Assembly (NCBI GenBank): GCA_910586735.1
Contig: CAJUJW010000001.1
Location: forward strand, 22,553-86,552
Length of the DNA stretch: 64,000 bases
Origin: an uncultured Oscillibacter sp.
Lineage (GTDB): Bacteria; Bacillota; Clostridia; Oscillospirales; Oscillospiraceae
Direction of reading: 5' to 3'
The notes under the pieces: generated by a model
What the model was told of the DNA's origin: nothing
The model's database searches: none
What the model saw: only the letters and a program-made list of their open reading frames with translations
Translations under genes and position numbers: made by a program
In this document: in pieces, positions 17,123 to 24,520 of the stretch
Layout: each line of letters starts with the position of its first letter
Position numbering within the stretch: position 1 is the first letter of the stretch

Positions 17123-18664
17123 TCAGCGGGCTTCCGCCTCGTCGGAAATCATGTAGTCCTTGCTCTTCAGCGCCCGCGCGCCGTTTCGGAAGACGGAGAG
17201 CACCACCACAATCTGCACGAAGGCGATGGGCAGGCCGATGATGACCCACATGCCCTTGACCGAGCCGACGCCGCCGGAGGCCACCAGGATGTAGGCGATG
17301 GCGCCCATGATCACGCCGATGAGGATTTTAATCTGTCGGGGGGGCTCGTCGTCCACGCTCAGGCCCTTGACGCTCATGGTGGCGCAGGCGGCGGCCATGG
17401 GGTCCGCCAGAGTGGAGAAGCTGGTGCAGATGGCCACCAGGAACACCACGATCAGCAGCTTGCCCAGGGGGAAGCTGTCCAGAATGTAGAAGATGGTGGC
17501 TTCCATGCCGTTTGTGCTCACGGCGTTCCAGATGTCAAAGGTCCCGGAGACCTGCATGTTGATGGCCACGCCGCCGAAGACGGCAATCCAGACCATGCAG
17601 AAGATGGAGGGGGCCAGAACGTTGACCAGGATGAACTGCCGGAGGGTGCGGCCCTTGGCCATGCGGCTGAGGAACATGCCGATGATGGGGGCGTAAACGA
17701 TGAAGGACGCCCAATACTGAATCTCCCAGTCGGCGGCCCAGCTGTCGCCGGGGGCCATGGTGCTGAGGATGGCAGTGCGCTCCAGGGGGTGGTCCAGCAG
17801 GGCGGCGATGGCCTCGGTGCCCAAGTTGGCGGAGAAGACCGAGGGCCCGAAGATGACCACGTAAATCAGGATGCCGATGAAGGCGATGGTGGTGAAGGAG
17901 GACATCTTCTTCAGCCCCGTCCCGATGCCGGAGACGCAGGAGAGGGTAAACACCACGGTGATGATGACCGCCACCACCAGCCAGACCACCGGATTGGGGG
18001 TGATGCCCAGCAGGTTGGACAGTCCCGCGCCGATCTGCATCAGGCCCACGCCCATGGAGCAGGCCACGGCGCCGCACATGGTGAAGATGCTCAGGCCGTG
18101 GATGAAGGTCTCCAGACCCTCGGACTTCTTGCCGATGGCGCTGTCCAGAACGGGGCCGAAGGCCAGGGGCTTTTTCATGTTGTACGCCGTCAGGGCGAAG
18201 GCCACGGCGCAGATGGTGTACAGGCAGTACTGGGGAATGGACCACTGCCACATGGCCTGGGAGATGGCGAAGATGGCCGCGTCCCGGCTGCCCGGGTCCA
18301 CGCCCGCCGCCACCGGGGGCGTCATGAAGTGGTACATGGGCTCGCCCATGGCCCAGAAGAGCAGGCCGGTTCCAATGCCGCCGCACAGGGACATGGTGAT
18401 CCAGTTCCAGGTCTTATAGGCGGGGACCGCGTCGGGGCCGCCGATTTTGATGTCCCCGATTTTGGAAAGGGCCAGCACGAAGGTCAGAATGATGATGATA
18501 ATGGTGAACAGGCAGAAGAACCAGCCGCCGAAATCCGCCATGCCGTACAAAATGGCGGACAGCAGGGAGCCCAGCGCTTCCGTCTGGAGGACGCCGTAGC
18601 CAATAAAAATCGCGAGGACTGCCAGCGCCGGCCATAGAGCCGCGTGATTGATTTTCTTACCCAA
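17123..18664 (-). CDS. BCCT-family transporter (2)
   Basis: 513-residue, 12-helix transporter. BCCT hallmarks: GGIGTGLLFWAMGEPMYHF, MWQWSIPQYCLYTICAVAFAL and a long helix-rich C-terminal half. The Gly-rich GIGTG segment recalls the Na+-coupled branch. Start is a TTG at 18664, chosen because AGGAGG is 5 nt upstream and no ATG occurs early in the frame. A second, only distantly similar BCCT lies in the same operon at 13689, suggesting two related zwitterionic substrates or an exchange pair. Confidence 0.9.
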   Translation of the reverse strand: MGKKINHAALWPALAVLAIFIGYGVLQTEALGSLLSAILYGMADFGGWFFCLFTIIIIILTFVLALSKIGDIKIGGPDAVPAYKTWNWITMSLCGGIGTGLLFWAMGEPMYHFMTPPVAAGVDPGSRDAAIFAISQAMWQWSIPQYCLYTICAVAFALTAYNMKKPLAFGPVLDSAIGKKSEGLETFIHGLSIFTMCGAVACSMGVGLMQIGAGLSNLLGITPNPVVWLVVAVIITVVFTLSCVSGIGTGLKKMSSFTTIAFIGILIYVVIFGPSVFSANLGTEAIAALLDHPLERTAILSTMAPGDSWAADWEIQYWASFIVYAPIIGMFLSRMAKGRTLRQFILVNVLAPSIFCMVWIAVFGGVAINMQVSGTFDIWNAVSTNGMEATIFYILDSFPLGKLLIVVFLVAICTSFSTLADPMAAACATMSVKGLSVDDEPPRQIKILIGVIMGAIAYILVASGGVGSVKGMWVIIGLPIAFVQIVVVLSVFRNGARALKSKDYMISDEAEAR

Positions 18665-18735
18665 AAGATCCTCCTATTCTCTATTGGGCTTCCGCCCCCG
18701 CCGGGGAGGCGGAAACCGCTTGTTCCCCTCTTCTC

Positions 18736-19161
18736 TCAGTAGTAGATGTCGATCTCGTCCCTGTCCTCGAAAAATTCCACTTCCCTGGCCCCCTCCAGCT
18801 TGGCGTAGTCCTCCTCGCTGATGTTGACCACCGGGATGCTGACTCCGTAAAAGCGCTTGGCGATCAGGGGGCCCGTGAGCACGACGGGGTCGCTGCGCAC
18901 GTTGATGATGGCCGCCGGGGCGCAGTGGGTCCGCACCTGCTCCAGAATGATCAGCCCGGTGCCGCTGCTGCCCTTGGGCGTGGGGAATGCAAAGACCTTG
19001 CCGGACATGTTCTGCATGTAGTTGGGGTGGCGGTTGTCACGGATCAAACCGCTCTGGGGGTCCACGGTGCCCCAGAAGCTGATGGGCTCGTTGGACCAAA
19101 GCAATTCCGCCCGCACGTTGCCGGAAACAGCGGTTTTGCACTTCACTGTCACTTTCTCCAT
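18736..19161 (-). CDS. Aconitase X small subunit (DUF126 swivel domain)
   Basis: 141-residue protein matching the AcnX small, swivel-domain subunit: GNVRAELLWSNEPISFWGTVDPQSGLIRD, then HPNYMQNMSGKVFAFPTPKGSSGTG, the glycine/serine loop typical of DUF126. It overlaps the large subunit gene by 13 bp. Characterised AcnX enzymes dehydrate cis-3-hydroxy-L-proline (bacteria) or mevalonate 5-phosphate (archaea). Confidence 0.92.
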   Translation of the reverse strand: MEKVTVKCKTAVSGNVRAELLWSNEPISFWGTVDPQSGLIRDNRHPNYMQNMSGKVFAFPTPKGSSGTGLIILEQVRTHCAPAAIINVRSDPVVLTGPLIAKRFYGVSIPVVNISEEDYAKLEGAREVEFFEDRDEIDIYY

Positions 19162-20414
19162 GGCTTAGCCTCCTTTACCACCTTGCCCGCCACGGCGGAC
19201 TCGATGCAGTCCTTCATGCTGCCAAAGACCGGCTGGATGCCCCTCATGGAGAAGCAGTAGGTGTCGAACTTGCCGGAGTTGGACATCATGGTGTTTGTTC
19301 CCAGTTTCTTGTTCCGGTATTCCAGGATGCAGCCGTCGCTGTAGACTTCCACGCCCAGGCGGACCAGGTCCTCGTAGACGCCGCTGTCCTTCAGGCGGTC
19401 CACAACGCTTCTGGGCGTGATGAGCCAGAAGGTGGTGTTGCCGTTGACCCTGCGGCCCCGGAAGAGGTCCCGCACCATGACGCACTCGTTGTAGGAGGCG
19501 TGGGGACAGCCCAGGACCACCGCGTCCAGGTCCGTGACATCCGGATTGGTGATCTGCCGCTCGGCATTGGCCAGGTCCTCCAGGTGAATCTCCACGGTCT
19601 CCTGGGGCGCCTTGCCGCCGAAAGCCTGCTCCATGGTCTGGGCCTCCGGGGTGACGCCGATCATATGGAACAGCGCGATGCCGCCGGAGGAGGCCGCCGT
19701 TGCGCTGAACTGCTTGAGAATCTCGTTGGTGACGCCCAGAGTGGGCATGCCGCTGATGGCCCAGACCCGGTCCTTCACAATGGAGCCGAAGGCGTAGGAG
19801 ATCAGGTTGAAGATGCTCTCGTCCACGAAATACTCCGGCTTGATGTCGTCTCCCAGCTTGACCAGCCCCTGGGCATAGCGGTTCTCCGGCACGTGGAGCC
19901 CGAAGTAGGGGACCCGCCCGGCGATGCCGCACAGCAGCTCCAGCGGCCCGGCGTAGCGGTTGGTCCGGGCGCCGATGATGGAGTTATAGTAGCAGATGAC
20001 GTTGGACTCCGCGCTGGCGAACTGCTGGCCGAAGGAAGGCGCGACGCCGATGTGATACGGCGCGCAGGACCAGGTGGGAACCGCGCCCATCTTGATGTGG
20101 GAGGCCTCAATCCGCCTTGTGGCGGACATCACCTCAATGTCGTGCTTCTGCCGGTCCCAGAGATTGATGTCGCAGGCCGCGGCGTTGGTGGTGGTGGGCA
20201 CGGCGAATTTCGCTCCCTTTTCCGCCAGCATTTCCGCAAAGGCCACCTGTGCCTCACCCGCGTAGACTGTGCTGTCGTCGTGGCACCCCACGATCTCCAC
20301 GAATTGATCCACATCGTAGAATGTGGCCAGGTCATAGAGGGCCTGGAGCGCCTGCTGGCGGATTTCCCCATGATCACCGTTCAGCATAGCCTTCTCATAG
20401 TCTGTCAGTCTCAT
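19149..20414 (-). CDS. Aconitase X catalytic (large) subunit
   Basis: 421-residue AcnX-type (DUF521) dehydratase subunit. ATG at 20414 was picked for its AGGAGG ribosome site and the typical MRLTDYEKAMLNGDHG opening. Characteristic segments: FAVPTTTNAAACDIN, YYNSIIGARTNRYAGPLELLCGIAGRVPYFGLH, and the C-terminal TPRSVVDRLKDSGV...CILEY and MSNSGKFDTYC. Cysteines in VGCHDD, AACDIN and GCPHASY are candidate cluster ligands. In an operon with BCCT transporters and a 2-oxoacid oxidoreductase it plausibly dehydrates a hydroxylated amino acid or hydroxy acid, but the substrate is unproven. Confidence 0.92.
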   Translation of the reverse strand: MRLTDYEKAMLNGDHGEIRQQALQALYDLATFYDVDQFVEIVGCHDDSTVYAGEAQVAFAEMLAEKGAKFAVPTTTNAAACDINLWDRQKHDIEVMSATRRIEASHIKMGAVPTWSCAPYHIGVAPSFGQQFASAESNVICYYNSIIGARTNRYAGPLELLCGIAGRVPYFGLHVPENRYAQGLVKLGDDIKPEYFVDESIFNLISYAFGSIVKDRVWAISGMPTLGVTNEILKQFSATAASSGGIALFHMIGVTPEAQTMEQAFGGKAPQETVEIHLEDLANAERQITNPDVTDLDAVVLGCPHASYNECVMVRDLFRGRRVNGNTTFWLITPRSVVDRLKDSGVYEDLVRLGVEVYSDGCILEYRNKKLGTNTMMSNSGKFDTYCFSMRGIQPVFGSMKDCIESAVAGKVVKEAKPWRK

Positions 20415-20524
20415 GCTTTTCCTCCTTCTAATTTTATTATCATGCACCGGGCGGGGCCTTGGGCAAACAGAGAGACGGCGGGGAAGGGGACGCCAAAGCC
20501 CGCCTGGAAACATCTGAGGGAGAG

Positions 20525-20591
20525 CGCGGAACACGGGCCGGGGCGTGGAGAGCGCCGGCCGCTTCGGCACGCCGGCGGCCCGTGTTCCGCG
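20525..20591 (-). other. Long intercistronic hairpin
   Basis: CGCGGAACACGGGCCG (20525-20540) pairs perfectly with CGGCCCGTGTTCCGCG (20576-20591), a 16-bp GC-rich stem. A smaller stem (GCCGGC-type) lies inside the loop. It starts at the oxidoreductase gamma-subunit stop and precedes the aconitase X gene. No U tract follows, so a role in mRNA processing or partial attenuation is more likely than full termination. Confidence 0.6.
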
Positions 20592-20594
20592 GAT

Positions 20595-21131
20595 TTACAG
20601 CTTGCTCACGTTTTCAAAGCCCTGGCGATAGCACTCCAGGTTTGCGGGGTTGGCATGGCCCTTCTTTCCAAAGAAGGACTCCAGCCCCTCCCGGAAAGCC
20701 TGGTCGTCCATCAGCCCCGTGACCTTGATCAGTGCGCCCAGCATCACCAGGTTGGCCGCCCGGCCGTTTCCGGCGGCGTTGGCCATGTCCGTAGCCGCCA
20801 CGCCGTAAACCTGAACGCCCTCGGGCGGAGTCTGGGGGGACACGAGGGAGGTGTTGACCAGCGCCACGCCGCCCGGCCGCATCTGGGAGATGAACTTGCC
20901 GTAGGACGGGTCGTTCATGGCCAGGAGGATGTCCAGCTTGGAGGGGTAGGGGCTGCCGATCTCCTCGTCGGAGATGACGACGCTGCAGCTGGCCGTGCCG
21001 CCCCGCATCTCCGCGCCGTAGGAGGAGGTCCAGCTGACGTTTTTCCCCTGCCGGGCCGCCACGTCGATTAAAATCTTGCCCGCAGTCAGGATGCCCTGGC
21101 CGCCGAAGCCCGCCATGATGATATCCGCCAT
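20595..21131 (-). CDS. 2-oxoacid:ferredoxin oxidoreductase, gamma subunit
   Basis: 178-residue gamma domain: GFGGQGILTAGKILIDVAARQGKNVSWTSSYGAEMRGGTASCSVVIS is the family's dinucleotide-like fold signature. Last of four oxidoreductase subunit genes in the order delta-alpha-beta-gamma. Its ATG overlaps the beta-subunit stop by one base (TAATG), implying coupled translation. Confidence 0.93.
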   Translation of the reverse strand: MADIIMAGFGGQGILTAGKILIDVAARQGKNVSWTSSYGAEMRGGTASCSVVISDEEIGSPYPSKLDILLAMNDPSYGKFISQMRPGGVALVNTSLVSPQTPPEGVQVYGVAATDMANAAGNGRAANLVMLGALIKVTGLMDDQAFREGLESFFGKKGHANPANLECYRQGFENVSKL

Positions 21132-21871
21132 TATTCCGCACCTCCTCTGTCCGTGTACACGCCCACCGGGAACACCGCCTCGTTTTCGGTTTTGATTTTC
21201 TCCATGGCGGCTTCCGGGGTCATCTTCCAGTTGGTGGGGCAGGGGGAGAGCACCTCGATGATGGAGAAGCCCCGGCTGGCCAGCTGGTTTTCAAAGCCCT
21301 TTTTGATGTACTGCTTGGTCTGCTCGATATGTTTGGCGTCGTACAGGGCCCCCCGGGCGGCAAAGGCGATGTCGAAGGAGGACAGGGCCTTGAGCATGTC
21401 CACCGGGTGGCCGGAGGTCTCCCGCTTGCGGCCGGACCGGCTGCTGAGGGTTTTGTCGCCGATGAGGGTGGTGGCCAGGTTCATCTGTCCCCCTGTCATG
21501 CCGAAGATTCCGTTGTTTACCACCACCATGGTGATGGGCACGTCCCGAATCGCCGTGTAGCAGGTCTCCGCCAGGCCGATGACATAGGAGCAGCCGTCCC
21601 CGGCGTGGACGTATACGGTGGAGTCCGGCCGGACCTTCTTGACACCCGTGGCCACAGAGGCGCAGCGCCCGTGGGGGCCGGCGATGGCGTCGAAGTTCAG
21701 GGCGTCCAGGGACCAGTAGGCGCAGGCGATGTCCACCACGTTGACCACGTTGTTCGTGACCCCCAGCTCCTCCAGGCACTCGGCAATCAGACGCTGAATG
21801 ATTCCGTGTCCGCAGCCGCCGCAGTATCCGGCGGGCTGAAGAATCGACTCCGGCTTCTTATAACTAGGCAT
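21131..21871 (-). CDS. 2-oxoacid:ferredoxin oxidoreductase, beta subunit (TPP-binding)
   Basis: 246-residue thiamine-diphosphate subunit. GYCGGCGHG supplies cluster-binding cysteines; the TPP motif runs GDGCSYVIGLAETCYTAIRDVPITMVVVNNGIFGMTGGQ (GDG to NN). It decarboxylates a 2-oxo acid to an acyl-CoA, passing electrons to ferredoxin. Starts directly after the alpha-subunit stop (TAAATG). The four-gene layout is KorDABC/Vor-like, so 2-oxoglutarate or a branched-chain 2-oxo acid are candidate substrates. Confidence 0.94.
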   Translation of the reverse strand: MPSYKKPESILQPAGYCGGCGHGIIQRLIAECLEELGVTNNVVNVVDIACAYWSLDALNFDAIAGPHGRCASVATGVKKVRPDSTVYVHAGDGCSYVIGLAETCYTAIRDVPITMVVVNNGIFGMTGGQMNLATTLIGDKTLSSRSGRKRETSGHPVDMLKALSSFDIAFAARGALYDAKHIEQTKQYIKKGFENQLASRGFSIIEVLSPCPTNWKMTPEAAMEKIKTENEAVFPVGVYTDRGGAE

Positions 21872-22948
21872 TTACAGCACCTCCATAGGCTGGTGCGCAC
21901 CAGCGATGATTCCGCGGCAGTAGTCGATGATCCCCTCCGCGGTGGGCAGGTTCAGCGTGGTGAGGCAGGCGTAAACCGGCTTGCGGAACCGGGTCGCCAG
22001 CAGGATGTCCTGGCCCATCTGGGCGCTGAGGCTCATCTCCACGGAGACATAGCCCTTCAGGCCCTCGGGGGCGTGGGCGAAGGCCTTTTCGGGATAGGGC
22101 CACACGGAAATCGGACGGATGAGGCCCAGGCGCAGCCCCTCGCTCCTGGCCTGCCGGACGGCGCTTTTGCACACCCGGGAGGAGATGCCGTAGGCCACCA
22201 GAATCAGCTCCGCGTCGTCCGTCATGAATTCTTCCCAGCGCTGTTCCTGGTCATGCATGGTCTTGAACTTGTTCCGGAGATAGCGCTCAGCGGCCTCGTA
22301 GCCGATGGTCCGGTCCAGGTTGGTGACCTTGTTTTTGGGGTCGTCCTTTTTGTGGTTTCCGATGGTCCAGTCGAATTGGTTGATGTCGTGCTCCCGCGCC
22401 TGGGGCAGATGGCACTTTTCAATCATCTGGCTGATGGCCCCGTCGGTGAGGATCAGCACCACGTTGCGGTATTTCTCCGCCAGGTCGAAGGCCTCGTAGG
22501 TCAGCGCCGCGCACTCGTCCACGCTGGCGGGGGCCAGGACAATCTGGCGGCTGTCGCCGTGGCCGCCGCCCCGGACGGCCTCCCAATAGGAATCCTGGCC
22601 CGCGGTAATCTCACCGTCGCCGGTGCCGTACCGCATGGCGCAGACGATGACTGCCGGGAGGTTGTAGGACGAGAGATAGGAGATGCCCTCCTGCTTCAGG
22701 TCAAAGCCCGGCCCGGAGGAGCTGGACATGCACCGGGCCCCGGCGGCCGCCGCGCCCCAGAGCATGCTCATGCTGGCGATTTCGTTTTCACCCTGGATGA
22801 ACACGCCGCCGTGCTTTTCCATGTTGGCCGACATGTACTCCAGAATCTCGCTCTGGGGGGTGATGGGATAGCCGGCGTAAAAGCGGCAGCCGGCCCTCAG
22901 CGCGGCCTCGGCAATGGCCTCGTTGCCCTTCATCAATACGTAATCCAT
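21872..22948 (-). CDS. 2-oxoacid:ferredoxin oxidoreductase, alpha subunit
   Basis: 358-residue alpha subunit (KorA/VorB type). Opening GNEAIAEAALRAGCRFYAGYPITPQSEI and GENEIASMSMLWGAAAAGARCMSSSSGPGFDLKQEG are diagnostic of the pyrimidine-binding domain and catalytic region; YGTGDGEITAGQ follows. It assembles with the neighbouring beta, gamma and ferredoxin-like subunits in the cytoplasm. Confidence 0.94.
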   Translation of the reverse strand: MDYVLMKGNEAIAEAALRAGCRFYAGYPITPQSEILEYMSANMEKHGGVFIQGENEIASMSMLWGAAAAGARCMSSSSGPGFDLKQEGISYLSSYNLPAVIVCAMRYGTGDGEITAGQDSYWEAVRGGGHGDSRQIVLAPASVDECAALTYEAFDLAEKYRNVVLILTDGAISQMIEKCHLPQAREHDINQFDWTIGNHKKDDPKNKVTNLDRTIGYEAAERYLRNKFKTMHDQEQRWEEFMTDDAELILVAYGISSRVCKSAVRQARSEGLRLGLIRPISVWPYPEKAFAHAPEGLKGYVSVEMSLSAQMGQDILLATRFRKPVYACLTTLNLPTAEGIIDYCRGIIAGAHQPMEVL

Positions 22949-22973
22949 AGATCAGCAGCACCTCTTTTCAAAT

Positions 22974-23171
22974 TCACTCAACCGTAAACACGTAGTCCGG
23001 GCACACCTTGTAGCAAATCCCGCACCCAATGCACAGCGCCTCGTCCACCCGAATGATTTCGTACCCTTTTTTGTTGACCGTATCCAGGGGAATGATCGCC
23101 TTCCTGGGGCAGTTCCCCACGCACAGCCTGCATCCCTTGCACAATTCGACATTCGCTTTTGCCTTCCCCAT
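22974..23171 (-). CDS. 2-oxoacid:ferredoxin oxidoreductase, ferredoxin-like delta subunit
   Basis: 65-residue 2x[4Fe-4S] ferredoxin domain with CKGCRLCVGNCP and CIGCGICYKVCP motifs, both complete. It carries electrons out of the oxidoreductase. ATG at 23171 is preceded by GGAGG at 7 nt; an upstream ATG at 23201 lacks a ribosome site. First gene of the long minus-strand operon. Confidence 0.93.
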   Translation of the reverse strand: MGKAKANVELCKGCRLCVGNCPRKAIIPLDTVNKKGYEIIRVDEALCIGCGICYKVCPDYVFTVE

Positions 23172-23250
23172 TTTTTCGCCTCCATCAATGAATTCTGACA
23201 TGGAATTTCATTTATTTGTTCTGCGGTATCACTTTTGCTATTCTGGTTTC

Positions 23251-23279
23251 ATTTTACAACACTTTGCGGAAAATGTAAA
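23251..23279 (-). promoter_or_regulatory. Probable promoter of the oxidoreductase/aconitase X operon
   Basis: Reverse strand reads TTTACA, 17-bp spacer, TAAAAT, 80 bp upstream of the delta-subunit start, inside an AT-rich 270-bp region shared with the divergent IclR gene. Confidence 0.55.
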
Positions 23280-23376
23280 TACACAAAATTACTTTTGTAG
23301 ACATAAACAAACAAATTAAAACAAATTACGACTTTACAATAAATACTATGTGATTTTTGAAACCGCCGTTCTAGGA

Positions 23377-23405
23377 TTGACTTTTTTGGGGGTCTGGGGT
23401 ATAAT
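23377..23405 (+). promoter_or_regulatory. Sigma-70 promoter of the IclR-family gene
   Basis: TTGACT, 17-bp spacer, TATAAT, 40 bp upstream of the IclR start. The two divergent promoters leave about 100 bp between them for regulator binding. Confidence 0.75.
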
Positions 23406-23444
23406 TATTGACAATTTAAGTGGAGGATGAGGAGTTGTCTGCCT

Positions 23445-24218
23445 ATGTCTGAACCCAAGAGCCCCGGCTCTGTGCAGGTGATTGACCGCACGTTTAAAAT
23501 ACTGGAGACCATCGCCCGGAACGGCAACGTAAGCCTCAAGGATATCTATACCACGCTGGGGCTGAACAAGGCGTCCACCCTGCGGATTGTCACCGCCCTG
23601 TGCAGCAACGGCTATGTTTACCGGGACTCCGTGGGCGGGAATTACTCCCTCACCTTCAAAGCCTTTGAGGTGGGCGTCTACGCCGTGCGGAACGTGAATT
23701 ACATCAGCTTTATCAAGAGCTTCCTGGAGCAGATGTCCTCCGACCTGGGAGTGATTGCCCAGTTTTCCGTGGAGGACAACAACGAGCTCCTCTGCCTGGA
23801 GAGCTACGATCCCACGGGAAGCAGCTTTTCCGTCTACACCCGGGTGGGGCAGCGTTCGCCCCTGTACTCCACAAGCGCCGGAAAGGCCATCCTCAGCACC
23901 TATTCAAACGACGAGATCCGGGCGAAGTGGCCCGCCATGAACGTCCGCGCCTTTACCCGAAATACGATTACCTCCCTGGACGCCCTGCTGCAGGACATCG
24001 GCCAGATTCGCCAGCGGAACTACGCCATGGACAACGAGGAGAGCGAGCCGGGGCTGTTCTGCATCGGGACCGTGCTGCTCAATTACAACCGGCGTCCCAT
24101 CGGCGCCATCAGCCTGTCCACCAACCGCATGACGGAGGAGATTCAGCAGAACCTCAGCAGCGCCCTGCTGGACCAGTCCCGGCAGCTGTCCTATATGCTG
24201 GGGTACTCCGTGCGCTGA
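23445..24218 (+). CDS. IclR-family transcriptional regulator
   Basis: 257-residue regulator: winged HTH (about 10-70, IDRTFKILETIARNGNVSLKDIYTTLGLNKASTLRIV) and an IclR ligand-binding domain (about 85-250) with the typical RVGQRSPLYSTSAGKAILS and DNEESEPGLFCIGTVLLN stretches. ATG at 23445 is served by GAGGAG 10 nt upstream. Divergent from the 2-oxoacid oxidoreductase/aconitase X operon, so it most likely controls that operon in response to its substrate. Confidence 0.93.
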   Translation: MSEPKSPGSVQVIDRTFKILETIARNGNVSLKDIYTTLGLNKASTLRIVTALCSNGYVYRDSVGGNYSLTFKAFEVGVYAVRNVNYISFIKSFLEQMSSDLGVIAQFSVEDNNELLCLESYDPTGSSFSVYTRVGQRSPLYSTSAGKAILSTYSNDEIRAKWPAMNVRAFTRNTITSLDALLQDIGQIRQRNYAMDNEESEPGLFCIGTVLLNYNRRPIGAISLSTNRMTEEIQQNLSSALLDQSRQLSYMLGYSVR

Positions 24219-24243
24219 CGGGGGAGTGACGGAGAATAAAACG

Positions 24244-24276
24244 AAAGCCCGCCTTTGATAAGGCGGGCTTTGCTTG
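24244..24276 (+). terminator. Terminator of the IclR gene
   Basis: AAAGCCCGCCTT-tgat-AAGGCGGGCTTT, a 12-bp perfect stem followed by GCTTG, 25 bp after the stop codon. Confidence 0.85.
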
Positions 24277-24465
24277 TCTGGTTAGAAAAAGGGAGAGGGG
24301 ACCCGGCTGTACCGGTCTGATTCTTGCCGGAATGCCCATCTGCATTGCGCCGGTGGATTACAAATCGCCTTTGGAGGACCGATTCTCCAATGCCCTGTAG
24401 TCCACCTTTCCAATAGGCGTAAGTGGAAGCGACGCGCAGAATACAAGATGATAGCTGTGGATGGC
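24277..24465. other. Gene-free stretch
   Basis: About 190 bp between two convergent terminators. A short plus-strand frame ending near 24400 (PVDYKSPLEDRFSNAL, then stop) looks like a possible gene tail, but no start, ribosome site or family could be recognised. Confidence 0.4.
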
Positions 24466-24515
24466 AAAAAATCCCCCGCCTGCCGGACGGCATGGACCTG
24501 TCCGGCAAGCGGGGG
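24466..24515 (-). terminator. Terminator of the MMPL-GLUG operon
   Basis: Reverse strand: CCCCCGCTTGCCGGAC pairs with GTCCGGCAGGCGGGGG (one bulge), followed by ATTTTTTG; located just after the GLUG gene stop. Confidence 0.9.
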
Positions 24516-24520
24516 AACTT

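Noticed and set aside
17024..18637. Plus-strand open frame opposite the second BCCT gene
   Set aside because: Its translation is low-complexity Asp/Gly/His-rich sequence; it is the complement of a membrane-protein gene.
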